The position numbers and the translations under genes are program-made. This document shows, one piece after another, positions 6,364 through 11,440 of a DNA stretch of 11,440 nt; position 1 is the stretch's first letter; each line of letters opens with the position of its first letter. This stretch comes from an uncultured Clostridia bacterium (lineage in GTDB: Bacteria > Bacillota > Clostridia > Oscillospirales > Oscillospiraceae): the NCBI GenBank assembly GCA_937907715.1, contig CALERM010000200.1, positions 1-11,440 on the forward strand. The letters are read 5' to 3'. A model generated the notes under the pieces. It was given only the letters and a program-made list of their open reading frames with translations. It did not search any database and had not been told where the DNA came from.

Positions 6364-7635
6364 TCAGGAGAGCTTCTTGAGCGCGGCGTCAATGTCGCCG
6401 ATCATGTACAAAGAGCCGTAGCACAGCACCACGCCGTTTTCGCCTGCATGCTCGATGGCAAGCTTCACGCCGTCTTCGACGACGTCGCAGGCCGTCGCGG
6501 GCTTTCCGAAGCCGCGCAGGTACGCGGCAAGATCGGACGCCTGCATGGCGCGGGGGTTGGCCGGGGTGATGGTGATGAACTCCTTGGCATAGGGCGCGAC
6601 GTTTTTGTACATGCAGTGGTAATCCTTGTCGCCCAGAACGCCGGTGAGAACCGTCAGTTCCTTTCCTTGCAGATAGTCGTCGATATTTTTGACGAGCGCT
6701 TCGATGCACTGCGGGTTGTGTCCGCCGTCGACGATGAACAGCGGCTTTTCGCGCATGAGCTGGAAGCGGCCGGGCCACTGCACGGTTTCAAGACCCGTGC
6801 GGACCGCCTCGTCGGTGAGGTTCCAGCCGCGCGATTTCAGCGCATCGACCGCTGCAAGAACGACCGCGGCATTGTGCAGCTGATGCTCTCCGAGCAGCGG
6901 CAGCTTCAGGTGCTGGAATCTTCCGCAGGAGAAGACCTGACCGGAAAGACCGTGCGACTCCAGGCGGATGGAATCGAAGTCCGCCTTGTGAAGCCGCGCG
7001 CCGACTTGCTTGCAGCGCGCTTCAAACACCGCCTCCACCGACGGCTGCTCGCGGTAAATGACGGCGTCGCAGCCGGGCTTGATGATGCCGGACTTGGTCG
7101 CCGCGATTTTTTCGAGCGTATCGCCCAGAACCTCGGTGTGGTCAAGTCCAATGTTGCACAGGACCGCCGCCTCGGGGGGAAGAATCACGTTCGTCGCGTC
7201 AAATTCGCCGCCCATGCCGACCTCGCAGATCACAATGTCGCATTTCTCGCGCTTGAAGTATTCAAAGCCCAGCGCCGTGACCATTTCAAACTCGGTCGGC
7301 TGCTCGAAAATCGAGTCGGCAAAGGGCTTGATGTACTCGGTCAGCTCGCAGATCGCCTCGTCGGGAATCTGCTGCCCGTTTACCTGGATGCGCTCGTTGA
7401 AGCGGAGAATGTAGGGCGATGTGTAAAGCCCCGTCTTGTAGCCTGCCGCCTGAAAAATCGAGGCGAGCATCGCGCAGGTCGAGCCCTTGCCGTTGGTACC
7501 GGCGACATGGACAAATTTGCAGGCGCGCTCGGGGTGGTCCAGCTTGTCGAGCAGCGCATTGATGCGATCTAACCCGGGAATGCTGCCCTTCCAGCAGACA
7601 GCGTGGATGTAATGCAATGCTTGTTCCAGCGTCAT
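6364..7635 (-). CDS. folC: Bifunctional folylpolyglutamate synthase/dihydrofolate synthase
   Basis: 423 residues, normal FolC length. Cytosolic ATP-dependent Mur-ligase-family enzyme that adds glutamate to folates (retaining them in the cell) and, in many bacteria, to dihydropteroate. Motifs: P-loop HVAGTNGKGS (43-52), YTSPYILRFNERI (71-83), EVGMGGEFDATN (138-149), NIGLDHTEVLG (161-171), the ATKSGIIKPG stretch (179-188) holding the lysine usually carbamylated in this family, GEHQLHNA, and FIVDGGHNP in the C-terminal domain. Start ATG 7635 (MTLEQALHYIH) fits the family N-terminus; the longer frame to 7752 overlaps folT. Its site AAGGAAAG overlaps the folT stop, 19 bp upstream, so the two are cotranscribed and folC falls under the riboswitch upstream of folT. 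Whether dihydrofolate synthase activity is kept cannot be read from sequence. Confidence 0.95.
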   Translation of the reverse strand: MTLEQALHYIHAVCWKGSIPGLDRINALLDKLDHPERACKFVHVAGTNGKGSTCAMLASIFQAAGYKTGLYTSPYILRFNERIQVNGQQIPDEAICELTEYIKPFADSIFEQPTEFEMVTALGFEYFKREKCDIVICEVGMGGEFDATNVILPPEAAVLCNIGLDHTEVLGDTLEKIAATKSGIIKPGCDAVIYREQPSVEAVFEARCKQVGARLHKADFDSIRLESHGLSGQVFSCGRFQHLKLPLLGEHQLHNAAVVLAAVDALKSRGWNLTDEAVRTGLETVQWPGRFQLMREKPLFIVDGGHNPQCIEALVKNIDDYLQGKELTVLTGVLGDKDYHCMYKNVAPYAKEFITITPANPRAMQASDLAAYLRGFGKPATACDVVEDGVKLAIEHAGENGVVLCYGSLYMIGDIDAALKKLS

Positions 7636-7654
7636 AACGAAAAACTTCTTTCCT

Positions 7655-8269
7655 TCAGATTCCGTTCTCGCGTGCGGGCTTCTGCGCGCCGGAAACCGGC
7701 GGCCAGAGCTTTGCGCTCGAGAACACTTTTGCTTTATACAGCAGCCATACAATCAGAACGTCGAGGACAAAGGTGATGCCGAACTGCAACGAGCGCGAGG
7801 CAAGCTTCGCCAGGAAAAACGCCTCGAAGGCATCGCCGCCGTAGACGAAGGCGAGAGACCAGCTCTGATAGAGAATCGAGCCGAGAACAATCGCGGGCAG
7901 GAACGCCAGACCGATCGTCGCAGGATTGGTCTTCTTTGCGAGCATCGGACGGAAAAAGCCCGCGCACAGCCCATAGAGAATCGGCGGTACGCAGAACAGC
8001 GGATTGTAGCCGTAGCCCGAGAACAGGCAGCCGACCAGGTCCGCCGAAAAGCCCACGAGCGCGCCGGGAATGGGACCGAAGAACATACCGGCGAGGAAAA
8101 TGGGCACGGCTTCCAGAGAGAAGCGCGTCGACACGTCGGGCATTGGGATGATCAGCCGCGCCAGCACCACGCTGATGGCGGCGAGAACGGCGGAAACAAC
8201 CAGCGTCCGGACGTTTTTGAGACTGCGCGCATGCGGGCGCGCGATGGCTGCGGATTGATGTTTAGACAT
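7655..8269 (-). CDS. folT: ECF transporter S component, probably folate-specific (FolT-like)
   Basis: 204 residues, very hydrophobic, about six membrane helices (about 22-42, 54-75, 78-84 region, 93-108, 119-142, 160-180), the size and build of energy-coupling-factor S components. Motifs resemble FolT-type proteins: RFSLEAVPIFLAGMFFGPIPGALVGFSADLVG (49-80, given in pieces: RFSLEAVPIFLAG, GPIPGALVGFSADLVG) and the GYGYNPLF loop (85-92). It would bind folate and work with EcfA, EcfA' and EcfT encoded elsewhere. Specificity is inferred from the tetrahydrofolate riboswitch upstream and folC downstream, not from binding residues. Start ATG 8269 with GGAGG at 8278-8282. The frame is open back to 8512 but that stretch is the riboswitch leader. 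Confidence 0.87.
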   Translation of the reverse strand: MSKHQSAAIARPHARSLKNVRTLVVSAVLAAISVVLARLIIPMPDVSTRFSLEAVPIFLAGMFFGPIPGALVGFSADLVGCLFSGYGYNPLFCVPPILYGLCAGFFRPMLAKKTNPATIGLAFLPAIVLGSILYQSWSLAFVYGGDAFEAFFLAKLASRSLQFGITFVLDVLIVWLLYKAKVFSSAKLWPPVSGAQKPARENGI

Positions 8270-8277
8270 AAAAATAG

Positions 8278-8304
8278 CCTCCGAATCGAAATGATGGGAG
8301 GAGG
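8278..8304 (-). promoter_or_regulatory. Possible Shine-Dalgarno sequestering hairpin ahead of folT
   Basis: On the - strand, CCTCC copies (complement of 8297-8301 and 8300-8304) can pair with the folT ribosome binding site GGAGG (8278-8282) across a 14-17 nt loop. This suggests that the riboswitch acts on translation initiation. No U-tract terminator is present anywhere in the leader, which supports this. Confidence 0.45.
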
Positions 8305-8365
8305 TTGAAACATATGATGATGCGGCAGACGAAACATCCTTTCCAGTGAAACGCAACAGATTTCT

Positions 8366-8398
8366 CAGGAAGCTCTGACGAACCGTCAGAGGGTCCTG
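8366..8398 (-). repeat. Hairpin just downstream of the riboswitch aptamer
   Basis: Stem CTCTGACG (8373-8380) with CGTCAGAG (8384-8391), 3-nt loop, extended after a 2x2 internal loop by CAGGA/TCCTG (8366-8370 and 8394-8398). No T-run follows. Its base shares 8396-8398 with a possible closing helix of the aptamer, so it may be part of the switching mechanism. Confidence 0.6.
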
Positions 8399-8504
8399 CA
8401 CAAACAGCGGATGCGAAATGACACCGCGGAGAAACTCCTTCGCCCGGCGGCAACCTCCCATCCGACCGGTACTTGACGCGCCATTTCTACTCATGCAGCG
8501 TTTG
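8396..8504 (-). promoter_or_regulatory. Tetrahydrofolate (THF) riboswitch
   Basis: The - strand leader of folT matches the THF riboswitch in order and spacing: GAGTAG (8487-8492), GCGTCAAGT, GGATGGGAGG, GGGCGAAG, then GGTGTCATTTCGCATCCGC near the 3' end. Pairings agree with the known fold: P2 GAAATGGC with GTCATTTC (8 bp including one G-U, different in sequence from the Eubacterium siraeum RNA I recall but in the same place), a GGAG/CTCC hairpin, and a CCGG/CCGG helix. The closing helix is less clear: CAAACG (8499-8504) with GTTTG (8401-8405), or CTGCA (8494-8498) with TGCAG (8396-8400). Position ahead of a folate transporter is the classic one. It should lower folT-folC expression when reduced folate is plentiful. 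Confidence 0.88.
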
Positions 8505-8571
8505 ACTGCCATGGATTGTTAAATTGGCGGTACCACATCGTCCCCGCCCTTATGATGATCTCCTGTTTCCT

Positions 8572-8599
8572 AGTATATTGCATTTTTGAAAAATAGCAA
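8572..8599 (-). promoter_or_regulatory. SigA-type promoter of the folT-folC operon
   Basis: On the - strand: -35 TTGCTA (8594-8599), 16 bp, -10 TATACT (8572-8577). The predicted start near 8565 gives a leader of about 295 nt holding, in order, a GC-rich hairpin (GGCGG 8526-8530 with CCGCC 8544-8548), the riboswitch, a second hairpin and the ribosome binding site. Confidence 0.72.
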
Positions 8600-8710
8600 G
8601 AGGAAATCAATAAAAAATTACCGATTTTCGAAAATATTTGCAAAATATTCACGCTGCACCGGAATTGGTGGAAAATCCGCACCTTTTGCCGATCGCACGC
8701 GAAGCGGCGG

Positions 8711-8739
8711 TTGCTTTTCTTCGGGAAACGGGCTATAAT
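8711..8739 (+). promoter_or_regulatory. SigA-type promoter of the MATE gene
   Basis: -35 TTGCTT (8711-8716), 17 bp, consensus -10 TATAAT (8734-8739). The predicted start near 8746 leaves a leader of about 40 nt. It diverges from the folT promoter; the roughly 110 bp between the two -35 boxes shows no further clear element. Confidence 0.85.
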
Positions 8740-8785
8740 AGCCGGGCTGCGCCTGCGCGGCAGACTATCAAAAGCAGGTGTTATC

Positions 8786-10126
8786 ATGTATCGCGATCTG
8801 ACCAAGGGGAATATCACAAAGGGGCTGATGCTCTTTGCGCTGCCGATGATTGCGGGAAATTTACTCCAGCAGCTTTATAACATCGCCGACACGTTCATTG
8901 TCGGGCAGGCGCTGGGCAAAAATGCGCTGGCGGCGGTGGGCTCTGCCTATACGCTCATGACGTTTCTGACGTCGATTTTTCTGGGACTTTCGATGGGCGC
9001 GGGCGCGCTGTTTTCGATCTACCTCGGGAAAAAGGACTACGGCGCGCTGCGAAGTGCGGTGCATCATGCGCTGGTGCTGATCTTTGCGGTGACGGCAGTT
9101 CTGAATCTGCTGGTCTATGTATTTTTAGACCCGATTCTGCGTTTTTTGCAGATTCCGGACGAGCTGTACGCTTCCATGCGCGAGTATCTGGTGATTATCT
9201 TTGCCGGGCTTATCGCGACGTTTCTTTATAACTTCTTTGCCTGCCTTCTGCGCGCGGTCGGCAATTCGGTCGCGCCATTGTGGTTTCTGGGCGCGTCGGC
9301 GCTTCTGAACATTGCGCTGGATCTTCTTTTTGTGCTGGTGTTCTCCTGGGGGATTGCGGGCGCGGCGATTGCGACGGTTTTCTCGCAGTATGTCGCGGGT
9401 GTTGGAATTACCATCTTCGCGGGGCGCAGATGCCGCGAATTTCTGCCCGGAAAGGAGGACCGGCGGTTCAGCCGGAAAATTCTCTCCGGGATTCTCGATC
9501 TGTCGCTTCTGACCTGCGCGCAGCAGTCGGCGATGAACTTCGGAATTCTGCTCATTCAGCGCCTGGTCGACAGCTTCGGACCTGTTACCATGGCGGCGTT
9601 TGCCGCGGCGGTGAAGATCGATTCGTTTGCGTATTTGCCCGTGCAGGACTTCGGCAATGCCTTTTCTACCTTCATCGCCCAGAACTACGGCGCGGGCGAC
9701 CGCGAGCGGCTCAAACAGGGCTTCCGGCAGGCGACGATTGCAAGCGCGGCGTTCTCCGCCGTGATTTCCGCGCTGGTGTTCGTGTTTGCGAACCCCTTGA
9801 TGCGCATTTTTGTGCAGGCGGGGGAGACGCAGGTGCTTACGGCAGGCGTTTTGTATCTGCGCGTCGAGGGCGCGTGCTATGTCGGCATCGGCTGCTTGTC
9901 CCTGCTCTACGGGTTCTACCGCGCGATCAAGCGCCCGGGCATGTCTGTCGTGCTGACGGTTATTTCGCTCGGCACGCGCGTGGTGCTGGCGTATCTTCTG
10001 GCAGGACCCATCGGCGAGATCGGTATCTGGCTGGCGATTCCGATCGGCTGGCTGCTTGCCGATCTTACCGGCTACGGCTATTACTTGCGGCACAAACAGA
10101 AATTGCTTCCGCAGGGACAGAAATAA
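8786..10126 (+). CDS. MATE family efflux transporter
   Basis: 446 residues, about 12 membrane helices in two homologous halves, the standard size of cation-coupled multidrug and toxic compound extrusion antiporters. Typical N-terminal signature: LTKGNITKGLMLFALPMIAGN (in pieces: LTKGNITKGLM, FALPMIAGN), LLQQLYNIADTFIVGQALG, then AVG.AY and SMGAGALFSIYLGKKD. The second half holds FGNAFSTFIAQNYGAG, the family's equivalent of the first-half motif. Substrate cannot be predicted. Start ATG 8786 has AGCAGGTG at about 8773-8780; the open frame from 8711 begins at the -35 box and is not used. Monocistronic, with own promoter and terminator. Divergent from the folate operon but no link in function is evident. 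Confidence 0.93.
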   Translation: MYRDLTKGNITKGLMLFALPMIAGNLLQQLYNIADTFIVGQALGKNALAAVGSAYTLMTFLTSIFLGLSMGAGALFSIYLGKKDYGALRSAVHHALVLIFAVTAVLNLLVYVFLDPILRFLQIPDELYASMREYLVIIFAGLIATFLYNFFACLLRAVGNSVAPLWFLGASALLNIALDLLFVLVFSWGIAGAAIATVFSQYVAGVGITIFAGRRCREFLPGKEDRRFSRKILSGILDLSLLTCAQQSAMNFGILLIQRLVDSFGPVTMAAFAAAVKIDSFAYLPVQDFGNAFSTFIAQNYGAGDRERLKQGFRQATIASAAFSAVISALVFVFANPLMRIFVQAGETQVLTAGVLYLRVEGACYVGIGCLSLLYGFYRAIKRPGMSVVLTVISLGTRVVLAYLLAGPIGEIGIWLAIPIGWLLADLTGYGYYLRHKQKLLPQGQK

Positions 10127-10134
10127 ATACGAAA

Positions 10135-10170
10135 CAGCGCAGCTGGAAATTCCGGCTGCGCTGATTTTAT
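10135..10170. terminator. Intrinsic terminator after the MATE gene, usable in both directions
   Basis: 9 bp core stem CAGCGCAGC (10135-10143) with GCTGCGCTG (10155-10163), extended inward by further pairs, then ATTTTAT on the + strand. On the - strand it is followed by TTTCGTATTTATTT, so it can also end the convergent threonine synthase-like transcript. It starts eight bases after the MATE stop. Confidence 0.9.
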
Positions 10171-10177
10171 CCGGTTT

Positions 10178-10262
10178 TTAATGATCGGACTTGAGACCGG
10201 TCCCGCACAGCGTCAGAAGAAACTCGCTGCGTTCCGTCTCCGGCTGACGCCGAAGACTGCAT
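10178..10262 (-). pseudogene. Threonine synthase-like C-terminal remnant
   Basis: In the frame ending TAA at 10178-10180 the - strand encodes PETERSEFLLTLCGTGLKSDH, which resembles the end of the neighbouring intact gene (TLITMCGAGLKSDH). At DNA level 10176-10208 matches 10323-10355 at 30 of 33 positions, including the stop codon. Further upstream the similarity fades and no start in this frame is supported. Most simply this is the tail of a second, largely deleted, threonine synthase-like copy. A strong ribosome binding site (GGAAGGAG) and an ATG at 10262 lie at its upstream edge, but that ATG opens a different frame (31 codons, stop 10167-10169). Confidence 0.68.
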
Positions 10263-10285
10263 ATCCGCTCCTTCCTTCTTCCTTT

Positions 10286-10320
10286 CCGGATGGCAATCGG
10301 TTCCCTGGATTGCCATCCGG
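10286..10320. repeat. Perfect inverted repeat between threonine synthase gene and remnant
   Basis: 13 bp perfect arms CCGGATGGCAATC (10286-10298) and 10308-10320, 9-nt loop, three bases from the stop of the 10324 gene. On the - strand it is followed by AAAGGAAGAAGG, not a T-run, so it is not a standard terminator. It may protect the 3' end of the mRNA or be a deletion or insertion scar. Confidence 0.75.
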
Positions 10321-10323
10321 TAT

Positions 10324-11418
10324 TTAATGATCGGATTTTAGACCGGCCCCGCACATGGTAATTAACGTGTCGGGGGTTTCGCCGTAGAGTCTGCAATACT
10401 CGAGATAGGCGGCGTAATTGGCGGCGGTGGTGTGCTCGCAGTAGATGCCCCTGCGCGCAATCGCGGCGCGTGCGTCGAGAATTTTGTCCTCCGGCGCGTG
10501 GACAAAGCGGACGTTGTGCTTTTTGGCGAGCGAGAGAATTTCCTGCCCGCGCATCGGTTTTCCAATGGCGATGCCCTCGGCGATGGTCGGCGCAGGCGAG
10601 ACGGCGGCGGGCGTGTCGAGGTGTTCCTCCGCCGCGCGCAGCAGCGGGTCGCAATTCTGGCTCTGCAGGGCAATGATCTGCGGGAAACGGTCGATTACGC
10701 CGCTGTTTTGCAGATGCTCCAGCGCGAAGATGGCACCGAGAAACAGCGTGCCGTTTCCGACGGGGATGACGAGGTTTGCCGGGATTCTTCCGAGCTGCTC
10801 GAAAACCTCGTAGATATAGGTTTTGGTGCCCTCATAGAAAAATGGGTTATAGACGTGGTTCGCGTAGTATACGCCCTCTTTTTCGACCTTCTCCCGGCAC
10901 ACATCCGCGCAGTGGTCGCGCGAGCCGGGAACAACGGTGCAGACAGCGCCGTGCGCGCGGATCATGTCGATCTTTTTGGGACTGGTTCCCTCGGGAACAA
11001 AAATTTCGCAGCCGATGCCTGCCTTTGCGCAGTATGCCGCGACGGCGTTTCCGGCGTTGCCGCTCGAGTCCTGTACGACGCGGTCGACGCCGATTGCCTT
11101 GCAGTGCGCAATCAGAACTGCCGCGCCCCGGTCCTTAAACGACAGCGTGGGCATAAAGTAGTCCATCTTGAAGAAAACGTCTTTGTCAAATTTCACAACC
11201 GGCGTCATGCCCTCGCCGAGCGTGACACTGCGCCAGCTCTCGCCGTCCAGCGCCATGTACTTTCGATAGCGGAACTGGCTCCATTCGTGCGTGTCGATGC
11301 CGGAAAGCTCGAACTTCTCCGGCGTATAATCCAGCTTCCAGAGCCCGCCGCAGCCGCAGTGGGCGTTTCTCGTTGTGACAGGCTCCGTCCGCCCGCATTT
11401 TGTGCATACAAATTTCAT
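10324..11418 (-). CDS. thrC: Threonine synthase-like PLP-dependent enzyme
   Basis: 364 residues. Fold type II PLP enzyme; threonine synthase converts O-phosphohomoserine to threonine in the cytosol. N-terminal zinc-ribbon-like Cys set (C5, C8, C21, C23), as in some threonine synthases. PLP lysine in LSFKDRG (K95), cofactor-binding SSGNAGNAVAAYCAKAG (118-134), and the Gly-rich PVGNGTLFLGA (219-229) that holds the PLP phosphate. The C-terminus MCGAGLKSDH is repeated in the remnant downstream. Start ATG 11418 is preceded by AGGAGGG. The promoter lies beyond the window and no thrA/thrB neighbour is visible. Related enzymes of the family act on other amino acids, so the exact substrate is probable rather than certain. 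Confidence 0.83.
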   Translation of the reverse strand: MKFVCTKCGRTEPVTTRNAHCGCGGLWKLDYTPEKFELSGIDTHEWSQFRYRKYMALDGESWRSVTLGEGMTPVVKFDKDVFFKMDYFMPTLSFKDRGAAVLIAHCKAIGVDRVVQDSSGNAGNAVAAYCAKAGIGCEIFVPEGTSPKKIDMIRAHGAVCTVVPGSRDHCADVCREKVEKEGVYYANHVYNPFFYEGTKTYIYEVFEQLGRIPANLVIPVGNGTLFLGAIFALEHLQNSGVIDRFPQIIALQSQNCDPLLRAAEEHLDTPAAVSPAPTIAEGIAIGKPMRGQEILSLAKKHNVRFVHAPEDKILDARAAIARRGIYCEHTTAANYAAYLEYCRLYGETPDTLITMCGAGLKSDH

Positions 11419-11440
11419 AAGATTCCCTCCTGCTTATTTG

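Noticed and set aside
6349..7572. 407-codon open frame opposite folC
   Set aside because: Shadow of folC with no ribosome site or domain; FolC motifs are complete on the - strand.
8270..8512. Stop-free frame extending folT upstream by 81 codons
   Set aside because: It runs through the riboswitch aptamer and hairpins; the ATG at 8269 has a proper ribosome site and fits the family length.
8526..8549. T-box-like motif (GTGGTACCGCC on -, GGCGGTACCAC with CGTCCCC on +) in the folT leader
   Set aside because: On the - strand it is at the very start of the transcript with no room for a stem I. On the + strand it faces no gene and no U-tract follows. The downstream sequence fits a THF riboswitch instead.
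9125..10093. 322-codon open frame opposite the MATE gene
   Set aside because: Low-complexity Arg/Gln-rich translation typical of the complement of membrane protein codons.

Overview
The window looks like chromosomal core sequence from a moderately GC-rich, low-redundancy member of the Clostridia, most likely a gut Oscillospirales/Ruminococcaceae-type bacterium. The basis is a HrcA/CIRCE-controlled clpB, a tetrahydrofolate riboswitch ahead of an ECF-type folate transporter, strong AGGAGG-like ribosome binding sites, SigA-type promoters with 16-17 bp spacers and many intrinsic terminators. The genus cannot be fixed from the sequence alone. There is no phage, CRISPR array, rRNA or tRNA.

Layout. 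1-753 (+): the 3' part of azlC, in broken reading frames, followed by intact azlD (branched-chain amino acid export). A bidirectional terminator separates these from a convergent two-gene operon (793-3115, -) coding for an HD-domain phosphohydrolase and a membrane-anchored CapA-like metallophosphatase. This operon has its own promoter at 3137-3165. Next comes clpB (3232-5826, -) with a strong terminator, a promoter and a CIRCE operator. After an AT-rich spacer with two terminators lies the folate operon (6364-8269, -): folT-like transporter, then folC, preceded by a tetrahydrofolate riboswitch (about 8396-8504). A divergent MATE efflux gene (8786-10126, +) follows with a near-consensus promoter. 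A threonine synthase-like gene (10324-11418, -) closes the window, and a fragment resembling its last residues lies just downstream of it.

How the genes work together. folT, folC and the riboswitch form one module: folate is imported by the S component (with ECF energising subunits encoded elsewhere), trapped by polyglutamylation, and the operon is presumably repressed when tetrahydrofolate is plentiful. The clpB region is a stand-alone heat-shock unit. The other units appear unrelated housekeeping or transport functions.

Most notable. A 160 bp MITE-like element with 17 bp terminal inverted repeats sits between the clpB CIRCE operator and the clpB ribosome binding site. Its TA target duplication lies inside the left arm of CIRCE. 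Removing the element and one TA copy restores a perfect CIRCE directly abutting the Shine-Dalgarno sequence, so the insertion history can be read from the sequence. Other points of interest are at least one, probably two, single-base frame changes in azlC, the partial threonine synthase tail duplication, and a possible short transcript between clpB and folC. I found no convincing wholly new multi-gene system.
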